From: Allolobophora icterica
Lineage: Eukaryota > Annelida > Clitellata > Crassiclitellata > Lumbricidae
Direction of reading: 5' to 3'
Assembly (NCBI GenBank): GCA_963556255.1
Contig: OY744608.1
Span: 70,470,877-70,534,876, forward strand
DNA length: 64,000 bases
Below are positions 25,601 through 37,796 of the stretch, piece by piece (position 1 is the stretch's first letter; each line of letters starts with the position of its first letter). Both the position numbers and the translations under genes were made by a program. The notes beneath the pieces are model-generated. The model searched no databases. It saw nothing but the letters and a program-made list of their open reading frames with translations, and was not told the DNA's origin.

Positions 25601-28600
25601 AGGCACCCTTTTTCATCCCTTTTTCGCACGCTTCGGCTAAAACCAGCAAAGTCACAAACGAAACAAAGTCAGACGCAGTCAAACAAAGGTGCTTTATGAT
25701 AGTGGGTCTATAGAAGTTACAGATTTGATTAAATCTCTGGAACTAACTGCTGCCCTAGCAGATTGCAGAATTACAACTATAAATAATAACTTCTCCCAGA
25801 ATAATAAACTCCGAATTGTTTAGGGGCTTTCATGGAATGTCAAAAAGTAAAGCTACATAGGTGACCAGAAATCATCTTAACAAAAAACAATAAAATCTTT
25901 ATTAATGAACTAATGAGAGACTGATAAGAGATTGGGGTCACTCCTCAGTAAAATCCAGAAAGAAAGCGAGAGATCAAGGCAGTCACAAAACCCAACCAAT
26001 TCCCCACCACAAAACCCAACCCATTTCCAACCACAAAATCCGACACATTCCCAACCACAGAATTGGACCATTCCCAACAACAAACCTGACTCATTCCAAA
26101 CCATAAACCAGACCCATTCCCAACCACAAAACCCGATCCATTCCCAAACACAAAACCCAACAAATTCCCAACCACAAAACCCAACCCATTCCCACCCAGA
26201 GCCAGACAACAAGCCCAGCAGAGCTCTTTACATGACCTTTGAAGGATTCTTAAAGGATCTACAGAACTGTTGAGATCCACACATCATTACATACAATGTA
26301 TAGGCATAGGACATTGCCACACATGCTCGTACATATACATACCGAGCGTGGAGATGACGTTGCTAAGGGTAACCAAGGACTTGTTGATGCTTCCTCCTTC
26401 TTTCAATCGCAGTCCAGTGTTCCCCGTTGCATCCGCTCTTTCACTGAGCATCAAACAAAAACAGCTCAACACCAAAATCCTTCAAAGCACCCACTCTAAT
26501 AACTTCTGTAGCGCCAATCTGATAATAAACCCATCCCAATAAATCGTTGCGACTACATGAAACTAAGAGGCGTGAACAGAAGCCCACAAGGAATAACAGG
26601 TTGGTTCTTTTCCTTGCTGAACGAACCTGTCCGGCTACTAGATCTAAAGTTTGCAACTCTCTCCTTGAATCTGTTTGTTCTACTCAGTCATTGATGTCAT
26701 TTCGTTCTTAACTCACAACTTACCTTTTTCAAATCTCTTATCCACTGTAGGCCATCTCTATTTCCTAATGCACTGATCTCCTGGATATTGAACTGATTAC
26801 AGTCTGGCTTTGGTGTGCCATCAGTTGATGCCTTGTGCATTAGACACCGGCACTATAGAAGTTACTAATCAATAATAATAGCAATCGATAGCAACAAAAG
26901 GCAAGTCAAAACTGTTAGCATGTTTGTCATGAAAATCTTGTAATCAATAGATCGTGGTGCTTAATAAATGGATAATAATAATAATGAGCAAGTCATTCAC
27001 TCACAATTGCTCAGCGCCATCGACTGATGCTAGGTCATTAGATAGTGGTGCTTAATAAACGCATAATAATAACAATAATAATAATGACCTGTATGTTATG
27101 CACTCACCTGCCAGCAAGGTCAACCAGACGAATTTTGCTATAGGTTTCGCTCGGAGAATTATCGCTGAACGTGGCCTAAGAACCAAGAAGAAAAAAATCC
27201 TCTATCTTTAAAAGAAATCCAACCATTCACATGGTTGTCTAAACCAGCTCAGTCCATGTTCCAGCCAATGCAAAAAGGATGATAATCTTTCCATAACTCA
27301 AATTCTCCACAGACAAAACTGGAGAAACTTTTCGAGTGGTTTGTAAGTAGCCCTTCAAAAAAGTCTAGACACAACAACACAGATGTACAAAAGTTGCTGC
27401 CTTGAATCGTCCCATTAACTGTCACTTTAAAAAAAATCTACTTCCTCATCTGATGAATAAATAATTCATTTATTTATCAAGATTTATATGATGGTTAATT
27501 TACAGTTCGGAAGTGGATGCAAGCAGTGTTAAAATCACTTGACATAACCCCACACGCTTGGAACAGCCTTCCGCATCTCCTCAGTGACAGTTCTTCACAA
27601 TTTTAAAAGACAATCATTGTTGGTATTGTTGCTGCTATTATTATTTTATTTTTCCTCGAGGCACAGATGATCCCTCGGGATTGCAAAAATTAGGGCAATG
27701 GCTAATCTTCTCAGATGGTTTATTATTATTATTATTATTATTATCATTATTATTATTATTATTATTGTGTTACTCTTAGCACATGCACATACAATGACAT
27801 CTGACACTGCTGTAAAGCAGCCTGGAAGTAGCTCGCTACTAAAGGTGCTATAGAACTTGTCATCGTAACAATTACAATGAGATTACCTGAGTGAAGGCGA
27901 TAGTAAATATCGCGTGGGATCGACTGCTGACATCGTTCATGTTGGTGGCAGCCGTTGTCCTGGTCAACAGAAACATTTTTTCTTTCAGTTGATGAATATG
28001 TATGATAATTTGAACTTGCATTTTAAAAATTACTTGCCGTTATTTAACAGTAGTGCAGTCGAATACTTACATTGACACACATCTCCTTTGAGATGGTGGG
28101 GCAGGGCGGCTGAAAGGTTGGAGTTCTTGACCTGTAACATGGAGGGTACGGGGTTTGAGCCTCAACTGAGATGGTTACTGTGTAGGGACCTTGAGCAAGT
28201 CCTTCACTCACAATTGCTTTATGCTTCAGATTTACATATCTTCCACTCATGTTAAATTCAATAAAATCCTTTGAGGCTGAAAAAACTCCAGAGAAGTCAA
28301 ATGTCTCGGTAATCATTACTATTTTTCTCTCCACCTCAAGAGCTGAAAATTATCCAGAGAATAAAGACATTTTGGGTCAGCTGTAGCTCATCAAGATCCA
28401 GTGGAGCAAAGGTACTGTGAATGGCAACAGCGGGTAAAATAATAATAATAATAATAGCAACAATAATGTCTTACAATTACCATTCAGTGTTTCATTGCCA
28501 TTGCCTTCCATAGCACATTTACTCAGCCAGAACTTAACAAGTTATAAGCCGTTCCAGATATTCATCTTATTGCCTTGGGCATTGTTCATTTTATTGTCCC

Positions 28601-31600
28601 AGGCATTGTTTCTAGAACCCGTGGGATCATAGCTAGGTACACAAAAATACAATAATAAAAATACATAAAAGTAAGGCCATGTTTCCTAACTCTCTGAACA
28701 GATCAGTTGGCATCTAAGAGGCAGATGTGCTGCACTACCTTCGTGCGTTTCCCTGGTCAATCAGCTCCTGAATGTCTTCATAACTGGTGACGAGATGACA
28801 CGACAGATCTATGACAAGGAAACAAAGATTAAGAAATAATTCATTGTAAACAAACACAAGATTTTAAAATAACCACATCAGGATAAACAAGACTCACATA
28901 TACGAAGATTGGTTTTATGGAAGAGAGGCAAAGATATCAACTAATCAACAAGACAATTATATAGCATGCTCTTCAAGGTAACTTACCTTAAAGACTGATG
29001 AACTCATGTTGTAGGTTGCTAGGCAGAAAGATGGACCAATGTAATGTAATTTAATGTAACAATTGACATCATCATTATTATTATTACAAACATTTTTATC
29101 ACATGCCAGGTCGAACAGAAATGCGAATCGAAGGTGTGGTTAGTCATTGGCAAGGTGAAGAGCTGTTAGATATCCAAATTCTTGAAGGCCAATGAGAAAC
29201 AGTGAGTTTTGAGATATTTCATAAAGAAAGAGAAAGAGTTAGAACTTCGGACTAGCATTGGTAGTAGGTAAGTTCCGTTCTTTAGGGACAGTCGAATGAC
29301 AGCACCTTTCTTTCCCAAAAGTGCGGTTTGCATGGATATTAACTGACCTAACCAAGTGCAACTTCAGATAACAGGAAACGTGTGTTGATCTGAATCTTAC
29401 TGAAAGGAAGATTGTTTGTAGATGAATATCAAGGAACCAGGTGACCCTGCACAGCATATCAAACAGAAATGCAGAATTTCCTAGGATAAGACGGAGCGCA
29501 GGCTCAGAAGGCAATTACACATCAGCTGGAAATCTTAAACTCTTTGTAAAATATTATAATTATTATTCTTATTATTATTACTACTTATATTATGATTCAC
29601 ATTACGATTAACATTATCATTACTATTATTATTGTTGTAACTTTTACTATGCATTTATTAAGCACCACTACCTAATGACCAAGCATCAACACTGAGCAAT
29701 TGTGAGTGAAGGTCAAATTGCTCAAGGTCCCTTCACAGTAACGGTCTCTCAAGGGAGGAGGGTTGAACCCGTACTCTCCATGTTACAAGACAACCACTCT
29801 AACTAATCAGTCACCATGTCCCATTCGTTCCACTGCTGCTGAAACCTAAGATTTTTTGTGCTTCATCCTCATCAACAGCACGCCGATCAGTTTCAGCAGC
29901 CGAGTGATTGTTACCTTCGACATAAGGACCGTCCTTGGGATGCTCTCGGACTCTCAGAGCCTGGTTGCCCTTGTTGGCGTTGCTAGGCAACAGGTCGCGC
30001 ACAGCTTCGTTGTAGATCTCAAAGTAACTGAAAACACCAAGAACACAACAGTCGATAGTTCAAAACCAACATTCTCACAAATGCATGTGTGTATCTGTGA
30101 TCGTATGTTTGTATATATGCACGCAGAAACATGACTTGTGTAATGTAATGTAATTTCTTCTAAGAAGTGTGTATGTATGTGTGTATGTTTGTGTAAGTAT
30201 GTGTATGTATTCATGTATGTATGTATGTATGTATGTATGTATCTGTATGTGTGAAAGTATGTATGCATGTGCATATGCATGTGTACATATGTTTAAGTAC
30301 CAGTAAGTGTGGAAGTATAAATTTATGTGTATGTATGTATGCAAATGTATGCATATGCATATGCATGTGTATGTGTGCAATGTGCATATCTATGTACATA
30401 AGCGCAGTAATCAGCTAAGTAAACTAACAAATCAGCTGAGTGCATTAACGAATGACAAAGTGAGTGAATAAGAAATTCGGGAGATGAGAGCTCTTCATTG
30501 CCTGCGTCAACTGTACCTGACTTCTGTTCTGTATGTCTTCGACTTGTCCGTCATTCGTTGAAAGAGACCCTAAACGAATTACAATAATCTAGTTTAGAAA
30601 TTTCTTATTTACTATAGAAATTAAAACATTGCTTCCTTCAATCACAGCCTGTAGAAATGATCAATTCAAACTTTAAATTAAACTACAAAGACACAATAAT
30701 CGCAGTGAGAGGATAGTTACTATTTCTAAAGCACTATTGACCTAACAAAAATTATGGTACAGCACATTCATGTATATTAAACAGTACCTTCATAAATATT
30801 AAACAGCTTAAGGATAAATGCATACTCACGTTGCTAATTCGAGGAATCAGTCCTGCATCTCCCTGTTGGCATTAAACAACAATACATCATGAATGTTGAT
30901 CAGTATTATCATGAATATTGAATATTAAGCACCCTATGTATCATTTTCAATACAGATTCTTATATTCTTCATATATCTGCAAGAACAAACTCTGTAGCAC
31001 TACTTTAAATGCCCTCAGTCTTACAAATGTCCCATTTTATGGGACTTTCAAATTACTCTCCCCCTCCCATTTCCACTTTGCCATTGTAGTCCCAGTATGA
31101 CTGATGACAATGATGATGACAATGAAGCCAGTGACAACGGTGGCAATTACGAAAATTCAGCTGGTGCTATAGAAGTCTTTAGATTAGATTAGATTTAAAG
31201 TAGACCAACTCACTGGGTTTCCTGTCATCGTGTAAGTCTTCCCAGACCCCGTCTGTCCATAGGCGAAGACGCACGCGTTGTACCCATTGTAAGCAGATTC
31301 GATTATGTCTGAACCCAGATCCACAAACACCTGAAGGTAAAAGGATAAAAGTATTTACCATTTACCTTTTTACCTATAAGTATTTACCTTTTACCTTCAG
31401 GTAAAAGGTAAATACTTATAGGTAAAAAGGTAAATGGTAAATACTTTAAAGCAAAAAGGTAAAAGGTAATTGAAGGCAAGCTCGGTTGACTGACCTTCTT
31501 GATTTTAACCTGATTGCGGTTTGGTTTTAGTGCACCATCGGTTAATTCCTAATAACTGATTATAACTTTCACTTTGATTTCACGTTTCACCGCTCCCAGT

Positions 31601-34600
31601 TTGAACCTGTACTCTCCGTGTAACACTGTAACCAATCAGCTACTTTGCCTCATTTCCACTCAGCTAGCACTACTGGACAATATGTAGTCCAAGTTCTGAC
31701 ATTTATTCTACAAACTGGAAAGTTTTGTGAAGAAATCTCATCATATTTACAGAATTGATAATGTTTCAACGTCATTAGCTAGAACTGTAATTGTAATCTG
31801 ATGTTTATAAAGCGCAAGTCAATCGTAAACCAACCTGTTCTTGTGAGACGTAGTGAGAATCCGATGGATCAACGGACCAATACGAATGATCGAACGTAAA
31901 GATCTTGGTTTTCTCTCGGTTCTGGTCTCCAACAGTATGGTCTGGAACCTAACAACAACCGAAAATTTTGAATTTTAAAATTAAACTCATGACAGAAATA
32001 ATAAAAACTAAAATTAAACTCACCACAGAAATTATAAAAACTAGTTCAACTGTGAAATCTTGTGCATCACCACTGACAGGGCATCAGTGGCTTGAGAAAA
32101 TATCAGTTGAAAGTAGGCACATGTAGTTATAAGCAGGGCCACCGACAGAAATTCCGGGCCCCTAGGCAGAGCACTCACGGGCCCCTAAAGTATCATTAGG
32201 CTTTATGAAAAAAGTTGATTGCAGGCCCAGTCCGGGCCCCTAAAAATCGCTGGAAAATCGGCGGGCCCCTGACCATTTGCCCTCTGCCCCCTCTTGGCGG
32301 GCCTGGTTATAAGCCAGAGATCCATGTGGTACATGTGACATGTGTACACGGTAGCATGTGACTTAGTCATCCGAGCTATTAAGTTAGTCACTAACTCATT
32401 AAGTCTGTCGTTAATAATTTAGCAAATGACTCTGGGGACGAGTAGATCAGTGATATTTTCGTTAACGAAAACTAAAATTAGAAGTAAAAATAAATGATTT
32501 CGTTAACGAAAACTAGAAGTAAAAGTAGGAATTATTTCAGCAGAAAAAACGAAATTAGGAATTGAATTAGAAATTATTTGCCGAACTAAAGTTATGAACG
32601 AAATTAACAATTATTTTAAGAAGTAAAATCATTTTACTTCTTGTGGTACCTAACTTAAGTTGAGATGAAGGGGAGTAAAATTGCACGCGATCCAAACACA
32701 TAATCCATTGGAAAACATTGGTTGATCAGAGGCGCATACCATTCATTTTTCTCGATCAAGGACCTTTTATAAAAGAAGTGATGGATGCTTTGCCTAGATT
32801 CCATCACCTAAATTGTTGCAATGTCACTGTCTTTAACATCATAATAAAGTCTGAGTTTTGAGTTTGAAGGAAATGAGCACTTATATAGAATCCTTGCTTG
32901 CGTACTAACGACCTCTGTTTCGTACGCCATTTTTTTTAGGGTTCGATCGTTAAATGTAAAATTATGAGTTAATCGAGAATGTTGGCTGGAAGGAAGCGAG
33001 ATAGGCAGGTTTGGGATTTTACATTTTGACGAAACTACAGGCAGATCTACATGCCAAGAACCAACTGAGAAAATGCCGGACTTTGTGGACTTGCTAGAAA
33101 AAATAGAAGCATTACAAGTCTTGGGAGGGGAATAGATGCTGCACTGTTAGACTAACGTTCCACCCCTTGTTTTACTTCAGTTTTTCTTTCTCGAGACAAG
33201 TTTAGCGCGTTTCTGCATGCAAGCAATGCATACTTGTACAGCGCGAAAATAAATAAGCTTAATTATTTGGAAAACTAAAATAAGAAGTAAAATTATTTGA
33301 GAACTAAAATAGGAATGAGAAGTAAAATTATTTGTGAAGTAAAATTAGAATTAGAAGTAAAATTCAAGAGCTCAGAACTGAATTAGAACTGAATTAGGAA
33401 TTATTTTTAGAAGTAAAATATCACTGGAGTAGATTGACAGCAGTGCTTTTGATGACTATTAACTCTGACAAGGACCGTTTTGAGTTCTGTCTTCCCATAG
33501 CATTGCTTTCTGGACTTAAAAGAATTTATGTGATGTTTGTGAACACATTTATGGGTGAAATCGAATGCTAACCTTGGCATTTGTAACGGTGATTGTCTTC
33601 CCAGTGATTTCGATTATCACTTCACTGTCAGAACTTCTCTCTCTAAATTAAATAAACAACAAACAATTTCAATAAGGAGCATCAGTAAAGTTTCAAGGGT
33701 TGGGCCACGGTAGGGTGTATATGTGTTTGTATGCGAACATTACAGCGCCTTTTGAATACCTCACAAAGGCAATAAGGCACAAATTTATGACAAGTTTCTC
33801 AAATTCTTCTTGTGCATCTACTGAGACAGCTCGGTTTTCCAGCGGAAGACCACTCCAGAAATGGATGAGAAAGAGTATGGCACTCCAGTGACTACAAATC
33901 CCAGAGTGATCTACTCCAAGTCCTACAACTAACCCACAACTCCCTACAGTGTTCCAGCCCAAGTATCTCCGTGGTCTCTTCACCATCCAGGCAACCTGCG
34001 CCACCCGATTATCTTACAATCTCAGTCCTTCTCGACTCCCGGTCACTGCTCGTCTCAAGTTCTCCGACCGAGCTATATCCAACACAGCACCATGCCTCTA
34101 GAACGATCTCCGCTCTCAGTTCGCATTTTCTTGGTTCCCCATCACATTGTAACCCGTCCTCCTCCTCATGCTCCTCTATCTATCACCTCCCTCCCAGGCT
34201 TTCCACTCAAAACTGAAGTCTCCCCTTTTCCAGAACTCCTAACCAGATTCATCTGATACATCGTCATCCAATTCTTCTTACCTTAAACGACACCTGCCTC
34301 AACAGCTGCTCTCTTGATCTGGCCCCTATGGTAATCGACTCGGACCACCTTTGCACTACTCTTTGGAAAACCCCTCTAATTTGACGCAGCGCTCGTGAAT
34401 AGGCTGGTGCCCTGCGCTTGGTCTTCGGGTGGAGCTTTAGAAGTTTGAAGATTACAATTACAATGGCATCGATGACTAGGAGCCTTGTGAGCACAAGACA
34501 TTTCGCTGACAAATTGATCGTGTGAAGTTTTCAATAAAAATTAATTCTAAAAAATTACCTCACATTTAGAGGGCGCACTCTGACAGCTACTTTTACTGAT

Positions 34601-34605
34601 GCCAT
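11573..34605 (-). CDS. KIF16B: Kinesin-3, KIF16B orthologue (motor-FHA-coiled coil-PX)
   Basis: 33 coding exons, all GT-AG with agreeing phases; 3906 bases, about 1301 residues (human KIF16B 1317). Exons: 34605-34559, 33642-33573, 31948-31835, 31330-31214, 30862-30830, 30569-30517, 30027-29915, 28808-28739, 27959-27887, 27175-27108, 26443-26343, 25633-25520, 25046-24874, 24406-24353, 23941-23882, 23578-23456, 22831-22780, 22318-22181, 21818-21733, 21345-21254, 20729-20676, 20307-20154, 19266-19168, 18752-18639, 17943-17177, 16248-16148, 15491-15424, 14914-14661, 14140-14068, 13655-13497, 13137-13048, 12467-12390, 11716-11573. It starts [15 protein letters not shown], as the family does. Known KIF16B is a plus-end motor that carries early endosomes through PX binding of PI3P; the same role is inferred here. 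Exon 29 could start at 14137 (one residue fewer). Confidence 0.93.
18895..19025. repeat. 17-bp minisatellite in KIF16B intron 23
   Basis: Six or seven diverged copies of a gtcacaggtcaaatggg unit, just downstream (minus-strand sense) of the exon 23 donor at 19168. Confidence 0.8.
19678..19998. mobile_element. hAT-type MITE with TSD ccctaaca
   Basis: The ends cagtggttctcaacct and aggttgagaaccgctg are perfect hAT-style inverted repeats bar one base. They are flanked by the exact duplication ccctaaca (19670-19677, 19999-20006). Internal ggtggtccgcg motifs recur near both ends. It has no coding capacity and lies in KIF16B intron 22. Confidence 0.9.
21733..23578 (-). other. KIF16B: KIF16B FHA domain (exons 16-19, about residues 421-553)
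   Basis: The pre-FHA segment [19 protein letters not shown] is a hallmark of KIF16B. Then come [21 protein letters not shown] and [15 protein letters not shown]. The 52-base exon 17 (22831-22780) lies among CAC/CAT microsatellites. Its phase fits only if exon 18 starts at 22318, giving NIVLQGPD. Confidence 0.92.
22925..23190. repeat. (ACC/CAC)n with CATGACACTA units, KIF16B intron 16
   Basis: A microsatellite-rich block of accaccacc interspersed with catgacacta. A second CAT/CAC block follows at 23295-23425. Together they fill most of the intron between exons 16 and 17. The His- and Pro-rich ORFs read from them on the plus strand are artefacts. Confidence 0.85.
25980..26200. repeat. About 24-bp minisatellite, KIF16B intron 11
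   Basis: Roughly nine copies of an aaaacccaacccattcccaaccac-like unit (shown here in 12-base halves: aaaacccaaccc, attcccaaccac). Both strands are open by composition, giving spurious Gln/Pro- and Gly/Trp-rich ORFs. Confidence 0.85.
30165..30390. repeat. (TGTA)n / (GTAT)n tract, KIF16B intron 6
   Basis: Long tgtatgtatgt-like run in the intron between exons 7 and 6. ORFs of His/Tyr/Thr repeats across it are not genes. Confidence 0.85.
31351..31444. repeat. Perfect 46-bp inverted repeat beside the P-loop exon acceptor
   Basis: The arms at 31351-31396 and 31399-31444 are exact reverse complements, separated by two bases. The palindrome lies in KIF16B intron 3, 19 bp upstream (minus sense) of the AG at 31332-31331 of exon 4. 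Its centre reads ttaccttcag followed by gt on the plus strand, the same string as the true acceptor on the minus strand. Confidence 0.95.
32134..32305. mobile_element. 172-bp hAT-type MITE with TSD gttataag
   Basis: It starts cagggccaccgacag and ends ggcgggcctg, flanked by an exact 8-bp duplication (32126-32133 and 32306-32313). Internal gggcccct motifs recur. It lies in KIF16B intron 2. Confidence 0.8.
32448..33426. mobile_element. 979-bp hAT-type element with TSD gagtagat
   Basis: The ends cagtgatattttcgtt and agtaaaatatcactg are inverted and flanked by the exact duplication gagtagat (32440-32447, 33427-33434). Both subterminal regions are built of reiterated agaagtaaaat/gaactaaaat motifs. 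No transposase frame was found. It lies in KIF16B intron 2, 314 bp from the previous MITE. Confidence 0.9.
33960..34480 (+). mobile_element. Degenerate LINE 3' tail
   Basis: A broken frame reads [18 protein letters not shown], then a stop where the family has Trp, then NDLRSQ: the usual end of a jockey/CR1-type reverse transcriptase ORF. It ends in a tail with gctcgtgaataggctggtgcc. It sits inside KIF16B intron 1. Related tails: 34836-35345 (minus, split by a hAT), 35960-36050 (+) and 60180-60295 (+). Confidence 0.65.
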
Positions 34606-34863
34606 TGATATAATCTATTAAAAGCATTAAATACGCATCAAATGATGGCAGCATTCGCTTTTGTCATATTTTGCACCGAGCCTTTTGTCAACAAGCTGAA
34701 CGACGCTGGTGCCCTGTCTGGCCACCTCTCCAACTTATCTTAAACAAGTAAGTACAGCTTTCGTTACTGTGAGAATTAGATAGAGCTGATAATTTTCTGT
34801 AAAGCCGCTTCTGCCCTTATTCCATAATCGTAATCTTCAAACTTCTAAAGCGCCACTTGAAGG

Positions 34864-35286
34864 CAGAGGCGTAGCGACCGCCCTCCGTACCCTCCGACCG
34901 GAGGGGGCCCCGAAAGGAAGGGGGCCCCTAAAAGTTGCACAAAATAACCGTGAACGCACTGAACGGCGTGAAGTCATTATGTTACTGTTTTGATACATCA
35001 CATAACAACACTTATCCAATTGCTTCAGGGAACCCTCGTCTTCCCCTCACGGAACCCTATAGGGTTCCGCGGAACCCACTTTGCGGAGAACAAGGCTCGA
35101 AAGAAGCGCTTTGTGTAAATAAGGAAATGGAATACATGTACACTGTAGGCGTAGACCTATGTGGGCCCTATACATAATATGAACCCTGTATATTGTATAT
35201 TACCGCATTCCAGTTTCCGCTTTGTAAGGGGCCCCGGACGTAGCCTATGTTCGGAGGGGGCCACGTTCTTTGTTGCTACGGCTCTG
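34864..35286. mobile_element. hAT-type element nested in a LINE tail
   Basis: The ends cagaggcgtagcgacc and gttgctacggctctg are inverted. The flanks cttgaagg (34856-34863) and ctttaagg (35287-35294) match at 7 of 8 bases. Removing the element rejoins a minus-strand LINE tail: ctcgtgaataggctgatg lies on one side and cgctttagaagtttgaag on the other. It was therefore inserted after the LINE fragment. Confidence 0.75.
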
Positions 35287-36441
35287 CTTTAAGGCCAAGC
35301 GCAGGGCATCAGCCTATTCACGAGCTCTACGTAAAATTAAAATTAGAGGGGTTTTCCGTATAAATTTACTGTTTGCTTCATTTTTTGCATCATTTTTTCT
35401 AAACTATCGCATCGATTCTTGATCATAACTTCCACTTAGGGCTTAAGTTTAAATTCATGACCCATTTTAATTTGATTTTTTGGGTCAACGCGAGGTAAAA
35501 TGGTTGATAAGAATATTCTTTATTCAACCAATGGCTATCCACATTTTGGTGTACAACGTATACATCTTTCCGCTACCCGCGACAGTCCTAATTTAGGTCT
35601 CATATATTTCTATACATTAAATCTCGATCGCGGTAAGGCTTAATTATCACAGACGGACATGCACGTATGTTGACCTGCTGTCCACAATTCGAAAGCCCCT
35701 TCAGATACATGCTTGACGTCGAGTCAGAAAACACACCCAGTTTCTGCACGAAGTTTGCACAGTGATCTCTGTTTCTTCGGCATACGAACGACACTAACCT
35801 CGTTAACTGAAAGGCAGATCTTTGGTCAACCAGCTACGGTTCTGTAGGAAAATGAAGGGCAACTAAACAAGTGAAAAGAGTCAGCCATAAGGCCAGTAGT
35901 TTTCTCCATGACTGGCTGCATGGAACCGATTTCACCCCTCTGCCTATCGATTATGATTTGACTGAGCGCCTGTGAATATGCTGGTTGCCGCGACTTTGCT
36001 TTTTGGGGGCACTGTAGAAGTCTTGAGATTACGATTACAATTCACACTTAAGTTCTTATTTCAAACAATATCCAACAAATAATGTACAAAACACATGGTC
36101 TTTAATTAACTATTAAAGCTTTTCAATGGTGAAATTCAAATTTCTTTATTCACACTCTGTTTATTTGAGACGATATCCAGCCTTCAAGCAGTTTACATGC
36201 ACCACCATGTTTAAAACGAAGGACTTTCGGTTTGTAGAAAGTAGAAATGGCAATTTGAAGCAACAAATTCACGAATTTCACGTGGCAGATTTGCATTTTA
36301 GCAGCACTTCACAGCATACACACAAAACCTTTTAACAAGGCAATCGCAGATTACAAGAATATACATGTAAACAGATTCCAGTTGTCAAATTACTTTAAAC
36401 CATTTTTACAGTATTATGCATCAAATTCACATGACACATTA

Positions 36442-36894
36442 GGGTCATCCATAAAGGACGTCCGCAATGAGGGGGAGGAAGGAGGGGTTATTCAAATGCG
36501 GACAGACGTCCACACATAAATTTATAAATGTTTTACTATTTAAACACCTTGTTTCAACCTTCCCCGAGAGACGAAAATGTCAGGGAGGCGATTGCCTTAA
36601 ACCTCATGCCGTGTATCAGAACTTGTGTTAGTTGTTTTCAATTGCAGTAGTTGATGTAGAACACTGCTTACTCTCATTTTTAAATAGCATGCCCTGGTTG
36701 ACATTTTAAGTAAGGTGATTTTAAATAAGATAGAACTCGTAGCTTATTAATGACGTTAGTCACAATGTTGGTTTTTCGATCACTGGCTTTGGCGTGCGGA
36801 CGTCCGCAAGGTGGAGGGTAGGGTAAAATGCGGACAAGAGGAGGGAGGGGCCCAAAGTAGGTCATATTTTGCGGACGACCTTATTGGATGACCC
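36442..36894. mobile_element. Terminal-inverted-repeat DNA transposon, superfamily unknown
   Basis: The ends gggtcatccataaaggacg and cgaccttattggatgaccc are inverted, and a second inverted pair, gcggacgtccgca, lies inside. No clear target duplication is visible, so it is not grouped with the hAT elements. It has no ORF of note. Confidence 0.65.
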
Positions 36895-37187
36895 ACTGCC
36901 TTTTACCAACACACTGACTGACACTATATACACATCAAACAAGAGCTTTTAACGAGACAATCGCACTGATTAATTAATATAAACAGATTCCAGTTGTCAA
37001 ATTACTTTAAACCATTTCTGTAAAATTGTTACATCTCGGGTACACAAACTGAAATCTAGAATAATTACAAGGACATTTCTGGACAGTACAGTGGTTTTCA
37101 TCAAGGATGTTGGGTCATGGGGCATTGTCTCTGAAAACAGTTGGGATGGCCAGAAGTGCTTTTGGCCCTGCACTTTTCACCCTTAAG

Positions 37188-37350
37188 CAGGGATGTAACT
37201 AGTATTGGGCTTCGGGGGAAACGAAGCTGAAGCCCCCAAAATAAATCAAGCCATTGTATGCTTATGGCTAAAAATTTGTATGAACACTGTATTAATGTTG
37301 TCATGCTCAAGGCTTAAGCCCCAAAACGAAAAGTCCTAGTTACGTTGCTG
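37188..37350. mobile_element. 163-bp hAT-type MITE with TSD cccttaag
   Basis: The ends cagggatgtaactag and ctagttacgttgctg are flanked by the exact duplication cccttaag (37180-37187, 37351-37358). It lies about 450 bp past the VPS41 stop and so may be within its 3' UTR. Confidence 0.88.
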
Positions 37351-37796
37351 CCCTTAAGATAATATAAACTATTTTTATATCTAATTTCAAGTTCTGCCAA
37401 AAGCCTGGGAAAGTCATCAAAATTTCCAAACTTAATTTTTGATTGAGTTAAAAGCCTGAGAGCTCTGCTGAGATAGAAAGATAAACGATTCACCCATATA
37501 TCAGAAGCAAAAAGGTAAGTGCACATTATATATTAGTTTCAATCTGATGTTTCTTCCTGTACCAATCTGTTTTGATTGGTTCAGCTTATCAGACGAATCT
37601 GCTTCAAACCAAGCTTGTACTAGCAAATCGATCAGCTCGATCATCACAAACATACAAAAATGGAAATCCAAGAATTTAGCTCATGATTTTTAAAGCTACA
37701 AGACTCTTTAAACAGAAGAATGTGAAACGTGAAGCGAGCAACACCCCAAACCATGTTGGTTTTGCTGTGCGTTTTTCATGGGCGTGCCTGTGCATG

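Larger units (their letters stand above)
24874..34605 (-). other. KIF16B: KIF16B motor domain (exons 1-13, residues 1-382)
   Basis: The P-loop GQTGSGKT is at residues 102-109 (exon 4). Switch [11 protein letters not shown] is at 212-221 (exon 9), split from its upstream Arg by a phase-2 intron. Switch II DLAGSE is at 249-254 across exons 10 and 11. [19 protein letters not shown] is in exon 12. The neck [11 protein letters not shown]...[12 protein letters not shown] in exon 13 is typical of kinesin-3. Exon 5 is a 33-base micro-exon ([11 protein letters not shown]). All residues needed for ATP hydrolysis are present, so an active motor is expected. Confidence 0.95.
34606..37796. other. Spacer between VPS41 stop and KIF16B start
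   Basis: 3.2 kb holding the KIF16B promoter side and the VPS41 3' side. It contains LINE tails, two hAT elements (34864-35286, 37188-37350) and another inverted-repeat element (36442-36894). No additional exon or RNA gene was recognised, and no clear core promoter. Confidence 0.5.

Noticed and set aside
25910..26280. Gly/Trp-rich and Gln/Pro-rich ORFs on both strands
   Set aside because: Produced by the 24-bp minisatellite; no family resemblance.
28044..28334. 96-codon minus-strand ORF between KIF16B exons 9 and 8
   Set aside because: It overlaps a family A SINE, and exons 8 and 9 already join in phase.
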